Source of the DNA: Palsa-739 sp035532535
GTDB lineage: Bacteria; Actinomycetota; Thermoleophilia; Gaiellales; Gaiellaceae
Assembly: GCA_035532535.1 (NCBI GenBank)
Contig: DATKQT010000011.1
Coordinates: 1-36,157, forward strand
Direction of reading: 5' to 3'
DNA: 36,157 bases
Shown in pieces: positions 1-7,192 of this stretch. The position numbers and the translations under genes are program-made. The notes below the pieces were generated by a model that saw nothing but the letters and a program-made list of their open reading frames with translations, ran no database searches and had not been told where the DNA came from. Each line of letters begins with the position of its first letter. Within the stretch, counting starts at the first letter, position 1.

Positions 1-1022
1 TCAAGTCGAAGCGGCTCGTCGGCGGCGGCGAGATCACCATCGTGAACAAGACCGTCCAGGCCGGCCTCGAGAAGCTCGGCTACGCGCCGCGCGAGGTGGA
101 CGAGATCGCCGCGTTCGTCGACGAGCGGAACACCATGGTCGGCGCGCCGTACGTGAAGACCGAGCACTATCCCGTGTTCGACTGCGCCGTCGGCGACCGC
201 GCAATCCACTACCTCGGCCACGTGAAGATGATGGGCGCGGTGCAGCCGTTCATCTCGGGAGCGATCTCGAAGACGGTCAACCTGCCCGAGTCGGCGACGG
301 TCGAGGACGTGATGCACCTCTACGTCGACGCGTGGAAGCTCGGCGTGAAGGCGATCGCGATCTACCGCGACAACTGCAAGGTGGCGCAGCCGCTGTCCAG
401 CTCGAGCTCCGAGACCGCGTCGGCGACGCCGCCGGTGCTCGTACGCGAGCGCAAGCGACTTCCGCTCGACCGCACCGAGGTCGGACGGAAGTTCCAGGTC
501 GGCGACCACGAGGGCTACATCCACGTCGGGCTCTACGACGACGGCAGCCCGGGCGACATCTTCGTCGACATCGCCAAGGACGGCACCACGATGGCCGGTC
601 TGATGAACTCGCTCTGCCTCGCCGTCTCGATGGGCCTGCAGTACGGCGTGCCGCCCGAGGTGTACGTCTCGAAGCTGTCGCATATGCGCTTCGAGCCGAG
701 TGGCATGACGAACGACGCGGACATCCGCGCGGCGAAGTCGATCGTCGACTACATCTTCCGGTGGTTCGGAAAGAAGTTCCTCACGCCCGAGCAACAGGAG
801 GAGGCCGGCATCCTCTCGCCGGAGGTGAAGGCGATGCTCGCCGACCGCTACGCGAACGGCGGCGAAGCGCCGGCGCCGGCAGAGGCGCTCACGCCCGGCC
901 AGACGGCGCTCTTCAACTCATGGGAGGACGCCGTCGAGTGCGCCCGCTGCGGCGGCCGCATGATCCGCACCGGCTCGTGCTACACGTGCCGCGACTGCGG
1001 TACGAACACCGGCTGCAGCTGA
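1..1022 (+). CDS. nrdJ: Vitamin B12-dependent (class II) ribonucleotide reductase, C-terminal part
   Basis: Adenosylcobalamin-dependent reductase that makes deoxyribonucleotides in the cytoplasm. The frame is open from base 3, so only the last ~340 residues are in the window and the catalytic barrel start lies upstream. Visible parts: the end of the reductase barrel (VKMMGAVQPFISGAISKTVN, then the DVMHLYVDAWKLGVKAIAIYRDN segment), a TSCPD-type domain (from DRTEVGRKFQ to the FRWFGKKFL segment), an Ala/Pro-rich linker, and a C-terminal cysteine zinc-ribbon (CARCGG ... CYTCRDCG ... GCS) typical of long actinobacterial NrdJ. The C-terminal cysteines are expected to supply zinc binding and re-reduction of the active site. 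The gene is followed within 25 bp by a strong terminator, so it ends its transcription unit. Sure of family; nothing odd seen. Confidence 0.96.
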   Translation, partial: KSKRLVGGGEITIVNKTVQAGLEKLGYAPREVDEIAAFVDERNTMVGAPYVKTEHYPVFDCAVGDRAIHYLGHVKMMGAVQPFISGAISKTVNLPESATVEDVMHLYVDAWKLGVKAIAIYRDNCKVAQPLSSSSSETASATPPVLVRERKRLPLDRTEVGRKFQVGDHEGYIHVGLYDDGSPGDIFVDIAKDGTTMAGLMNSLCLAVSMGLQYGVPPEVYVSKLSHMRFEPSGMTNDADIRAAKSIVDYIFRWFGKKFLTPEQQEEAGILSPEVKAMLADRYANGGEAPAPAEALTPGQTALFNSWEDAVECARCGGRMIRTGSCYTCRDCGTNTGCS

Positions 1023-1045
1023 GTCGGCGACATCAACTATGATCG

Positions 1046-1075
1046 CGAAGAGGCCCCGGCGACGGGGCCTCTTCG
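1046..1075 (+). terminator. Intrinsic terminator of nrdJ
   Basis: A perfect 13-bp stem (arms 1046-1058 and 1063-1075) closed by GCGA, a GNRA tetraloop, begins 24 bases after the nrdJ stop. The tract after it is only weakly T-rich (TCTAG), as is usual in high-GC genomes. The stem is symmetrical, so it could also stop transcription arriving from the opposite side. Confidence 0.85.
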
Positions 1076-1076
1076 T

Positions 1077-1347
1077 CTAGAGGATCACGCGGCGGCGTTC
1101 ATCGAGCACCAACCACGTTGCGAGCGTCACGACGATGCCGCCAAGACCGACGCCGACGAACACCAAGCCTGCCGTCGCCGGGGGACGCGGGAGCGCGGTC
1201 GGCGTAGCCGAGGACGTCTTCCGGCGAGGCGCCCTCCGATGCCGCTTCCTCGAGATCGGCGGTGAGCTCCGCGGCCATCTCGTTGGCGACCGCGTCGGAA
1301 ACCCGAAGCCGCTTCCACTCGCGGCGACAATCGTCGACGAACGTCAT
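1077..1347 (-). pseudogene. Small membrane-anchored PadR partner, apparently frameshifted
   Basis: Starts with ATG inside the stop of the padR gene (ATGA overlap at 1344-1347), so it is translationally coupled to it. The first ~57 residues (MTFVDDCRREWKRL, then an acidic helix ending ASPEDVLG) look like the HAAS/permease-prefix type domains that commonly follow padR genes. In the starting frame the rest is arginine-rich nonsense ending near 1099. Moving by one base at the CCCCC run (plus-strand GGGGG 1180-1184) restores a sensible tail: a transmembrane helix (GLVFVGVGLGGIVVTLATWL), then VLDERRRVIL and a stop at 1077. The intact product would be about 90 residues with a cytoplasmic N-terminus and one membrane helix. 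A sequencing indel, a true mutation or ribosomal slippage would all fit. No function is assigned beyond membrane-linked partner of PadR. Confidence 0.6.
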
Positions 1348-1697
1348 GCGGCAGCCTCCGCTGCGTGCAGACCGAGCACGGCGTCGATCGCGTCGCGCGC
1401 GGAAGCCCACTCGGAGACGCCGCTCGCAAGCGCGCGACGTCCCGATTCGGACAGCCGGTAGTACTTCCGAGGCGGGCCGCCGTCGCTCGCTGCTCGGTAC
1501 GTGTCGACGAGCCCGTCGCGCTCGAGGCGGCCGAGCAGCGGATAGATCGAGCCCTCGCCGACGATGGACAGGCCGCGGCCGCGGAGGCGCTTCGTCATCT
1601 CGTACCCGTACGCAGGCTCGTCGGCCACGACGGCCAGCAGGCAGAGATCGAGCACCCCGCGAAGCAACTGGCTACTGCGCCGCTCAGTGCTTGCCAT
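1344..1697 (-). CDS. PadR family transcriptional regulator
   Basis: Winged-helix repressor of the PadR family, about 117 residues. Seen: QLLRGVLDLCLLAVVADEPA, the YGYEMTKRL recognition segment, GEGSIYPLLGRLERDGLV wing region, and PRKYYRLSESGRRAL, all standard for PadR, followed by a C-terminal helix for dimerisation. The start at 1697 is preferred because TACCAT lies exactly 7 bases upstream, a TAnnnT -10 box that would give a leaderless message; an in-frame ATG at 1706 is possible. A small membrane protein overlaps its stop by ATGA, the usual partner arrangement. A 7-bp inverted repeat upstream (1720-1736) may be its operator. Inducer unknown. Confidence 0.9.
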   Translation of the reverse strand: MASTERRSSQLLRGVLDLCLLAVVADEPAYGYEMTKRLRGRGLSIVGEGSIYPLLGRLERDGLVDTYRAASDGGPPRKYYRLSESGRRALASGVSEWASARDAIDAVLGLHAAEAAA

Positions 1698-1704
1698 GCA
1701 GCGC

Positions 1705-1710
1705 ATGGTA
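1705..1710 (-). promoter_or_regulatory. -10 box (TACCAT) of padR, leaderless start
   Basis: TACCAT on the minus strand fits TAnnnT and ends 7 bases before the ATG at 1697, which would place the transcript 5' end at or next to the start codon. Confidence 0.5.
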
Positions 1711-1719
1711 CCACGCTTT

Positions 1720-1736
1720 GCCTTGCACCGCAAGGC
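1720..1736. promoter_or_regulatory. Inverted repeat, candidate PadR operator
   Basis: GCCTTGC-acc-GCAAGGC is a perfect 7-bp inverted repeat with a 3-bp spacer. It lies just upstream of the predicted padR -10 box and in front of the divergent gene at 1781. Location and symmetry suggest autoregulation by PadR; no binding data. Confidence 0.4.
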
Positions 1737-1780
1737 TCGGTCCGGGGTTTGGCCGACAGCGGAGCGGAAACCGCTCTTTG

Positions 1781-2305
1781 ATGCTTGCTCCCGACAGATC
1801 GTTCCCGAACGGCAGCCCCGTCTGCGACTACTGGCTGAGCCGCTGCGAGGGCTTCACGGTGCGCGCCGGCCACCGCACGCTCGGCGTCGTCGAGGCCGTC
1901 GAGCACGAGAGGAGCGCCGGGCGCGCCGACACGATCGTGCTGCGCAGACCGCATCGACGCCGTCGCGCGCTGGATGCGGGTGAGGTGCTCGCGGTCGTGC
2001 CTGCGCGCAAGATGCTGCTCGCCCGCCGTCATCAGCACGCGAAGCTGGTCGTGCAGCATGCGGCCCGTGAGGTCGAGCACAGGGTCGAGGTCGCGACGCC
2101 GTTCGTCGTGGACATCGGGCTGCGAGCCGCGTCGGCGATATGGAGGTTCGCCCGCTGGACCGCGGCCGAGTTGCGCCGCGAGGTGCCTCGGCTCACACGC
2201 GCCGTCGCGACTGAGATCCACGAGCGCAACCTGCAGCGCGCCGCACCCGAGACAGGTCGCGCGCACCGCGTCGCGAACGAGTATCGCGCCGCCAAACCCT
2301 CCTAG
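1781..2305 (+). CDS. Conserved protein of unknown function with a PRC-barrel-like N-terminus
   Basis: A 174-residue basic protein. The N-terminal ~75 residues (DYWLSRCEGFTV, RTLGVVEAVEH, then ALDAGEVLAVVPARKMLL) have the layout of small PRC-barrel-like proteins of actinobacteria, in which a beta-barrel reads G-x-V-E then a V-L-x-V strand. The second half (from VQHAAREVEHRV to the C-terminal AAKPS) is helical, Arg/Ala-rich and unassigned. Codon-position composition is biased as in its neighbours, and the alternative minus-strand reading has no family features. No leaderless -10 box and only a weak ribosome site (GGAG, 16 bases upstream), so the start is the least certain part. Its stop and that of the convergent amidase share the palindrome CTAG at 2302-2305. 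Function not assigned. Confidence 0.6.
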   Translation: MLAPDRSFPNGSPVCDYWLSRCEGFTVRAGHRTLGVVEAVEHERSAGRADTIVLRRPHRRRRALDAGEVLAVVPARKMLLARRHQHAKLVVQHAAREVEHRVEVATPFVVDIGLRAASAIWRFARWTAAELRREVPRLTRAVATEIHERNLQRAAPETGRAHRVANEYRAAKPS

Positions 2306-2964
2306 CAGCCGCTCGGTCGAGGCCGGAACGTCGGCCCGACCGTGAGCCCGTCGCTGCGCGCCAGCGCTGCGAGCTTCGCGCGGTACACGACCATGTCCGC
2401 GTGCTGCCAGTCGGCGTGCGTCTGGCAGCGCCACGGCGCGTACAGCTCCTTGTGCAACGGGCTCGTCAGGCTTTCGTTGTGGCCGATCACGCTCGCGAGC
2501 GGGATCTTGTAGCGCCACATGAGCCACACGGTGAGGGCGAGCGACGAGTGCATCTGCGCTGCGTCGTGCATCACCTCGGCGTCGGAGAGGCCAACGTGCT
2601 CGATCCCGATCGCCACCCAGTTGAGCCCGACCGTATGCCGGCACATGACGTTCAGCGGCACGAGCTGGTAGATGGTGCCGTCGCGGTCGATGACGAAGTG
2701 CGCGCACGTGCCCGGCAGCTCGTGCAGCTCGGAGTCGGGAACGTCGGCCGCGAAGGTGTTGTAGACGGACGAGAACGAGTTGGTCGCGGTCACGTGCTCG
2801 ACGATCGCGTGCGGGTGCAGCACCCACGAGTGGATGCCGTAATGCTTCTCCGAGTACGCCGCCATCTCCGCGCGGCGCGTCGCCCCGTACGGGATCGGCT
2901 TCCACACGATGTGCGGCTTCGGCGGCGCCGCGAGCGCGAGCGCGACGAGGGCGAGAGCGATCAC
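2302..2964 (-). CDS. Secreted N-acetylmuramoyl-L-alanine amidase (Amidase_2/PGRP family)
   Basis: 220 residues: a short hydrophobic leader (IALALVALALAA) then an amidase_2/PGRP zinc hydrolase domain. Seen: the strand and zinc-type His in HAIVEHVTAT, FVIDRDGTIYQLVPLNVMCRH, GLNWVAIGIEHVG, and the late His motif VIGHNESL. These match enzymes that cut the bond between N-acetylmuramic acid and L-alanine of peptidoglycan outside the cell. The usual distal Cys/Asp ligand is not obvious; a CQTH segment near residue 180 may fill it. GTG start overlaps the upstream methyltransferase stop (GTGA), so the two are coupled. Role in wall turnover is inferred. Confidence 0.87.
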   Translation of the reverse strand: MIALALVALALAAPPKPHIVWKPIPYGATRRAEMAAYSEKHYGIHSWVLHPHAIVEHVTATNSFSSVYNTFAADVPDSELHELPGTCAHFVIDRDGTIYQLVPLNVMCRHTVGLNWVAIGIEHVGLSDAEVMHDAAQMHSSLALTVWLMWRYKIPLASVIGHNESLTSPLHKELYAPWRCQTHADWQHADMVVYRAKLAALARSDGLTVGPTFRPRPSGC

Positions 2965-3524
2965 CGCAGCCGGTATACCCGGTCCGCGACCTCCTCGACG
3001 TCCCAGTGCGCGAGAAGTCCAGGTGCTGCCGGCCGGCCGGGATCGGCAAGGAGGACGTCACGCGCTCCGAGTCGCGGCAGCAGCTCGAGGAGCACGGTCG
3101 CGTTGCGCTCCTCGTACAGGAGGTCTGCTCCGAGCACGAGATCCCACGGCTCTCCCTCGAGCAGCAGGCCGGGCTCGTCCCAGCGCACGCGCTCCGCCCG
3201 CACGGCGATCCCGTTCCTCTTGGCGTTCTCGCGCAGCAGCGTCACGGCGTCGTCGGCCCAGTCGGTGGCCAACACGTCGGCGCCGCGCAGCGCGGCGGCG
3301 AGGGACGGCAGGCCGAGGCCGGCTCCGAGCTCGAGCACACGCTTGCCGCCGAGATCGAGCTCGGCCACGACGCACGCGAGCGCGACGCCGCTCGGCCACA
3401 GCTCCGCCCAGTAGGGCATGAACTCGTCCTCGTCGAACGCGTCCTCGTCGATCAGGTCGTCCGCGCTCGCTGGCCGCAGCAGCGTGAGCTCCCGGCCCGC
3501 GAGCTCGAGCCGCTCCTCGATCAG
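2961..3524 (-). CDS. Class I SAM-dependent methyltransferase (lysine-methyltransferase-like fold)
   Basis: Rossmann-fold methyltransferase with motif I VLELGAGLGLPSLAAALRGA, motif II VLATDW and DLVLGADLLYE, resembling the METTL21/ETFB-lysine methyltransferase group. The first ATG (3419) gives 152 residues, but it cuts the family's N-terminal segment. The frame is open upstream and reads LIEERLELAGRELTLLRP followed by an acidic stretch and EFMPYWAELWPSG, the expected N-terminus. No ATG, GTG or TTG occurs there; the only boundary that fits is CTG at 3524, which overlaps the TGA stop of the upstream VOC gene (CTGA). That start gives 187 residues. It is followed by the amidase with a GTGA overlap. 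Substrate unknown. Confidence 0.85.
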   Translation of the reverse strand: MIEERLELAGRELTLLRPASADDLIDEDAFDEDEFMPYWAELWPSGVALACVVAELDLGGKRVLELGAGLGLPSLAAALRGADVLATDWADDAVTLLRENAKRNGIAVRAERVRWDEPGLLLEGEPWDLVLGADLLYEERNATVLLELLPRLGARDVLLADPGRPAAPGLLAHWDVEEVADRVYRLR

Positions 3525-3682
3525 AGAGCGGCGAAGAGGTCGACGTGGACGCCGTCCGTGTCCGAGAGCTGCGCGTAGCGGTGACCCCAGAACGCGGCGA
3601 CCTCGATGTCGAGCAGGCGGTAGAAGGCGCGCGACCGGTCGAGATCCGCGGAGACGATCCCCAGTGCGTCCAACTGCGGCAC
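3521..3682 (-). pseudogene. Shortened glyoxalase/VOC-type protein
   Basis: A 53-residue frame. It begins like a vicinal-oxygen-chelate subunit (LDALGIVSADLDRSRAFYRLLDIEV) and ends like the last strand of one (YAQLSDTDGVHVDLFAAL), but the ~50-60 residues that normally lie between are absent. VOC subunits are usually 110-130 residues with metal ligands spread over four beta-alpha-beta modules, so this is best explained as an internal in-frame deletion. Its reading frame, a leaderless-type start (GTG 3682, TAGCGT 7 bases upstream) and a coupled downstream gene are intact, so it is probably still translated, perhaps mainly to deliver ribosomes to the methyltransferase. A longer start at 3715 would overlap the divergent reductase and is less likely. 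Confidence 0.6.
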
Positions 3683-3689
3683 AGCTCGG

Positions 3690-3706
3690 ACGCTAACCGA
3701 TAGCGT
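3690..3706. promoter_or_regulatory. Mirror-image divergent -10 boxes for VOC/methyltransferase and aldo/keto reductase
   Basis: ACGCTA-accga-TAGCGT is a perfect 6-bp inverted repeat. TAGCGT on the plus strand ends 7 bases before the ATG at 3714, and TAGCGT on the minus strand ends 7 bases before the GTG at 3682. Both genes are therefore predicted to be leaderless and to share 31 bp of DNA. Confidence 0.6.
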
Positions 3707-3713
3707 CGAGCCC

Positions 3714-4679
3714 ATGCGTTATCGCCAGCTCGGCTCCAGCGACCTCCAGGTCTCCGAGATCAGCCTCGGCTCGTGGCTGACGTACGGCGGCGGCGTCGGG
3801 AGCGACCAGGCCGAGGCCTGCGTCGCAAAAGCGTTCGACGTCGGCATCAACTTCATCGACACCGCGAACGTCTACGCCGGCGGCGCGGCCGAGGAGTTCC
3901 TCGGCCAGGTGCTCGCAGGCAGGCAGCGCGACTCGTACGTCCTCGCGACGAAGGTGTTCTTCCCGATGCCGGACGGCGGCCGCGGGCTCTCGCGCGCGCA
4001 GATCGTCAAGCAGATGGACGCGTCGCTCGCGCGCCTGCGCACCGACTACGTCGACCTCTACCAGTGCCATCGCTACGACTGGGACACGCCGCTCGAGGAA
4101 ACGATGGACGCGCTCACCGAGCTCGTTCGGCAGGGCAAGACTCGCTACCTCGGCTTCAGCGAGTGGCCGGTGGACAAGATCTCCGAGGCTCTCGCGCTCC
4201 CGAACGTCGAGAAGTTCGTCTCCAGCCAACCGCAGTACTCGATGCTCTGGCGCGGCCCCGAACGCGACGTCATCCCTTTCTGCTCCGAGCACGGCATCTC
4301 GCAGATCGTCTGGTCGCCGCTCGCGCAGGGCGTTCTCACCGGCAAGTACAAGCCGGGGGAGCCGCCGCCGAAGGACAGTCGTGCGGCGGCGGAGAGCATG
4401 AACTACTTCTTCAGCGACCGCCTGCGCGCGACACGGCTGCTCGAGCAGGTGCAGGAGCTCGGGAACGTGGCGAAGGAGCTCGGCATCTCGACCCCACAGC
4501 TCGCGCTCGCCTGGGTCCTGCGCGAGCCGAACGTCGCCTCCGCGATCATCGGCGCGTCGCGGCCGCAACAGGTGGAGGACAACGCAGCCGCAAGCGGCGT
4601 CGAGCTCGACGGCGCGACCCTCGCACGCATCGACGACATCCTCGAGGGCTCCGTCGCCTGGGAAGGGCCGGCGAGCTAG
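3714..4679 (+). CDS. Aldo/keto reductase (Kv-beta/YghZ-like)
   Basis: 321-residue NAD(P)H-dependent oxidoreductase with a TIM barrel. Seen: MRYRQLGSSDLQVSEISLGS start, the catalytic Asp and Tyr region NFIDTANVYAGGAAEEFLG, Lys in VLATKVFF, the His region YVDLYQCHRYD, and the C-terminal cofactor motif SAIIGASRPQQVEDN. The relatives with this exact pattern include potassium-channel beta subunits and bacterial methylglyoxal/L-glyceraldehyde reductases; physiological substrate cannot be read from sequence. It starts without a ribosome site but with TAGCGT 7 bases upstream, and is followed after 7 bases by the Asp-box protein, so the two likely form one transcript. Confidence 0.95.
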   Translation: MRYRQLGSSDLQVSEISLGSWLTYGGGVGSDQAEACVAKAFDVGINFIDTANVYAGGAAEEFLGQVLAGRQRDSYVLATKVFFPMPDGGRGLSRAQIVKQMDASLARLRTDYVDLYQCHRYDWDTPLEETMDALTELVRQGKTRYLGFSEWPVDKISEALALPNVEKFVSSQPQYSMLWRGPERDVIPFCSEHGISQIVWSPLAQGVLTGKYKPGEPPPKDSRAAAESMNYFFSDRLRATRLLEQVQELGNVAKELGISTPQLALAWVLREPNVASAIIGASRPQQVEDNAAASGVELDGATLARIDDILEGSVAWEGPAS

Positions 4680-4686
4680 CGGAGCG

Positions 4687-5847
4687 ATGACACGCGTCGC
4701 ATGCTGCGCGTGCTCGTCCGCGCTGCTCCTGTTCGCGTCGGGCACTTCGGCTGCCTCGGCCGGCAGCGTGACCGTTCTCAGAACGACCATCGGACCGACG
4801 CAACTCCAGTCGCAGGACTTCGGCTATTCGGTCGCCTACCGGATGATCGAAAGCGGAGGTCGCATTCGCAACGCCATCCATCTCTTTGTGTACGACCGCG
4901 GACGTTGGCGCGACGCAACACCGTCCGCGCTCGCAGCGGACGGGATCGACGCAATCGACGACGTTGCCTTCGTGGACCGGGTGCACGGCTGGGTAGCGGC
5001 ATACAACTGCGCGCGCGCCCGCGTCTACCTTTATCGGACGAGCGACGGCGGCCGCTCGTGGCAGCCGCTCGGCGCTCCCGCCTCACATAGCTGCGGCGGC
5101 GGCCCGACATACCTCAGCTTCCCCGACGAGCTGCACGGCTGGATGGAACCGGTCAGTCCGAATGGGCCGGCGGGAGAGCTCCTCGGGACGAGCGACGGCG
5201 GACGGACGTGGAAGCAACTCACGACCACGCCTCCGTGCCTGGCGCCGATTCGCTTCGTGTCGCGCTCGACCGGCTGGATGGGCCGCTGCGTGTTCGGCCG
5301 CCCCGCCGGCGCTGCGTACGCGACCCACGATGGCGGGCGCCGTTGGAAACCGGTGTCGATTCCCGTTCCGGACACAGCGAACGCGCGCTTCGACGTTCCG
5401 CGATTCTTCGGCAGCACGGGTGTCGTCGCCGCGACGATCGGCAAGCGGCCGGCCGACGAGCCCGGTGCGACACAATCGGTCGCATTCTCGACCACTCGAG
5501 ACGGCGGGAGCCATTGGTCGCTGCGATCCGTCCGCGCCGTTGGCGCCTGCCCGATGTCGCCCTACTCCAGCGCCGTCTGGCCTGCCGCCGTCGCAGGCCC
5601 TCGGACTTGGTGGATCGTCGGCGGAGCGCGTCGCCCGGTCGTTCAGGTGTCCATCGACGGCGGGCAAAGATGGCGCGCGGTCATCGCGAGCGGACTCCCT
5701 GGACGGGGGTGCTCGGTCGTGACCGTGAGCGCCGCCGGCGCCCGAACGGCGTGGGTCGTCGCGCGCGAGCGGGGCTACAACACAGCTCTCTTCCAGTCCA
5801 CCGACGGCGGGCGAACGTGGGCTAGGGCACGACCTTCCCGGGGTTGA
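4687..5847 (+). CDS. Secreted beta-propeller protein with six Asp-boxes (YCF48/sialidase-like)
   Basis: 386 residues with an N-terminal signal peptide (hydrophobic CCACSSALLLFASG, cleavage near SAASA). Six Asp-box motifs of the form S/T-x-D-G-G-x-x-W occur at fairly even spacing: TSDGGRSW, TSDGGRTW, THDGGRRW, TRDGGSHW, SIDGGQRW and STDGGRTW, several preceded by a V-H-G-W-V or T-G-W-M type strand. This fits a six- or seven-bladed propeller like YCF48 photosystem assembly factors or BNR repeat proteins. No sialidase catalytic Arg triad was identified, so a binding role on the cell surface is more likely than hydrolysis. Its last 26 bp overlap the convergent FAD oxidase. Confidence 0.8.
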   Translation: MTRVACCACSSALLLFASGTSAASAGSVTVLRTTIGPTQLQSQDFGYSVAYRMIESGGRIRNAIHLFVYDRGRWRDATPSALAADGIDAIDDVAFVDRVHGWVAAYNCARARVYLYRTSDGGRSWQPLGAPASHSCGGGPTYLSFPDELHGWMEPVSPNGPAGELLGTSDGGRTWKQLTTTPPCLAPIRFVSRSTGWMGRCVFGRPAGAAYATHDGGRRWKPVSIPVPDTANARFDVPRFFGSTGVVAATIGKRPADEPGATQSVAFSTTRDGGSHWSLRSVRAVGACPMSPYSSAVWPAAVAGPRTWWIVGGARRPVVQVSIDGGQRWRAVIASGLPGRGCSVVTVSAAGARTAWVVARERGYNTALFQSTDGGRTWARARPSRG

Positions 5848-7177
5848 GGATCCCGGCCGGGTCGAAGAGCTCCTTGATGCCGCGGTAGAGATCGAGCAGA
5901 TCCGGGTGCTCGCGGGCGAGGTAGCCGAGCTTGCCGTAGCCGATGCCGTGCTCGCCCGTGCACGTGCCGCCGCGCGCGAGCGCGTCCTCGACGAGCGCGG
6001 TGTTCAGGGCCTCCGCCCGTGCGACCGACTCGGCGTCGGCGGGATCGAGGAGGAACGCGAGGTGGAAGTTGCCGTCGCCGACGTGGCCGACGATGCCTCC
6101 GCGGAGGCCCGACGCGTCGAGTGCCGCACGGGCGTGCTCGATCGCCGGAGCCAGCTCGGAGAGCGGAACGGCGACATCGGTCGTCATCGCCTTCGATCCG
6201 GGAGCAAGTGCGAGGGACGCCATCAGCGCGCTGTGCCGCGCATCCCACATGCGTGCGCGCGAAGTCGGGTCGGTCTCCGACTCGAACGCGGTCGCGCCCT
6301 CGTCCTCGGCGAGCTCACGCACGGTCTCGAGCTCACCTCCGAGCTCGATGAAGAGATACGGCGATTCCGGGAACGACGTCCCCTTGAAGGCGTTCAGCGC
6401 GGCGATCGTCGTCGCGTCGAGGAGCTCGCATCTGGTCACGAGGACACCCGCACCGATGATCGCCGCTGCGGCGCGGCAGGCTGCCTCCACCGACGGGAAC
6501 GCGGCACGCGCGACGATGATGTGCTCGGGGATCGGGTGCAGCCGCAGGGTCAGCTCGGTGATCACGCCGAGCGTTCCCTCCGATCCGACGAAGAGCTCCG
6601 TCAGGTTGTAGCCCGCCGACGTCTTCACCGCGCGTGACCCGGTGCGCACGATGCGCCCGTCGGCGAGCACGACTTCGAGCGCGAGCACGTGTGCGCGCAT
6701 GCCGCCGTAGCGAACGGTCGTCGTCCCGCTCGCGTTCGTCGCCGCCATGCCGCCGAGCGTCGCGTCCGCGCCCGGGTCGACCGGGAACCAGAGGCCGTGC
6801 GGGCCTCCCGCCGCCGCCAGTTGCGAGCGCGTCGTACCCGCCTGCACGGTCGCCGTCAGATCGTCGGGCCGCACGGCGACGATCCGGTTCATCCGCGTCA
6901 GGTCGAGGCTGATCCCGCCGCGCAGCGGAATCACGTGGCCCTCGAGGCTCGTGCCGGCGCCGAAGGCGACGACCGGCACACCGGCCGCATTCGCGTATGC
7001 GAGCACGGCCGACACTTCCGCTGCCGACTCGGCGAAGACGACGACGTCGGGACGATGCGGCTCGTGGTAGCTGAGATCGCCGGCGTGCTGGTCGAGCACC
7101 GACTCGACCACGCTCACACGGCTCTCGTCCGGAACGAGCCGCAGGAGCTCGGCACGGAGGTCGGCTGCGACCGCCAC
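5822..7177 (-). CDS. FAD-linked oxidase, GlcD / D-lactate dehydrogenase family
   Basis: 451-residue flavoprotein. N-terminal FAD-binding type 4 domain: PDVVVFAESAAEVSAVLAYA, VPVVAFGAGTSLEGHVIP, GLWFPVDPGADATLGGMAAT, VRYGGMRAHVLALEVVLADG, NLTELFVGSEGTLGVITELT. C-terminal oxidase domain with the HVGDGNFH metal/substrate motif and the CTGEHGIGYGK signature, ending LFDPAGILNPGKVVP. This pattern fits glycolate oxidase subunit GlcD, D-lactate dehydrogenase (cytochrome) or D-2-hydroxyglutarate dehydrogenase; the exact 2-hydroxyacid is not decidable. No GlcE/GlcF neighbours. GTG start with TACGCT 7 bases upstream, predicting a leaderless message. Confidence 0.93.
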   Translation of the reverse strand: MAVAADLRAELLRLVPDESRVSVVESVLDQHAGDLSYHEPHRPDVVVFAESAAEVSAVLAYANAAGVPVVAFGAGTSLEGHVIPLRGGISLDLTRMNRIVAVRPDDLTATVQAGTTRSQLAAAGGPHGLWFPVDPGADATLGGMAATNASGTTTVRYGGMRAHVLALEVVLADGRIVRTGSRAVKTSAGYNLTELFVGSEGTLGVITELTLRLHPIPEHIIVARAAFPSVEAACRAAAAIIGAGVLVTRCELLDATTIAALNAFKGTSFPESPYLFIELGGELETVRELAEDEGATAFESETDPTSRARMWDARHSALMASLALAPGSKAMTTDVAVPLSELAPAIEHARAALDASGLRGGIVGHVGDGNFHLAFLLDPADAESVARAEALNTALVEDALARGGTCTGEHGIGYGKLGYLAREHPDLLDLYRGIKELFDPAGILNPGKVVP

Positions 7178-7184
7178 GCCGGGA

Positions 7185-7190
7185 AGCGTA
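7185..7190 (-). promoter_or_regulatory. -10 box (TACGCT) of the FAD oxidase
   Basis: TACGCT on the minus strand ends 7 bases before the GTG at 7177, leaving no room for a ribosome site; leaderless start predicted. Confidence 0.5.
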
Positions 7191-7192
7191 TG

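Noticed and set aside
1077..1347. Programmed ribosomal frameshift in the PadR partner
   Set aside because: No recognisable slippery heptamer or downstream pseudoknot was seen; a simple indel in the C5 run explains the break more easily, so it is kept only as an alternative.
1595..3061. Long minus-strand open frame across padR, the 1781 gene and the amidase
   Set aside because: Arg/Pro/Ala-rich with no family motifs; it is the antisense or shifted shadow of recognised genes, as often happens at this GC content.
3714..3715. VOC start at 3715 giving 64 residues
   Set aside because: It would overlap the divergent reductase start and ignore TAGCGT 7 bases before GTG 3682.
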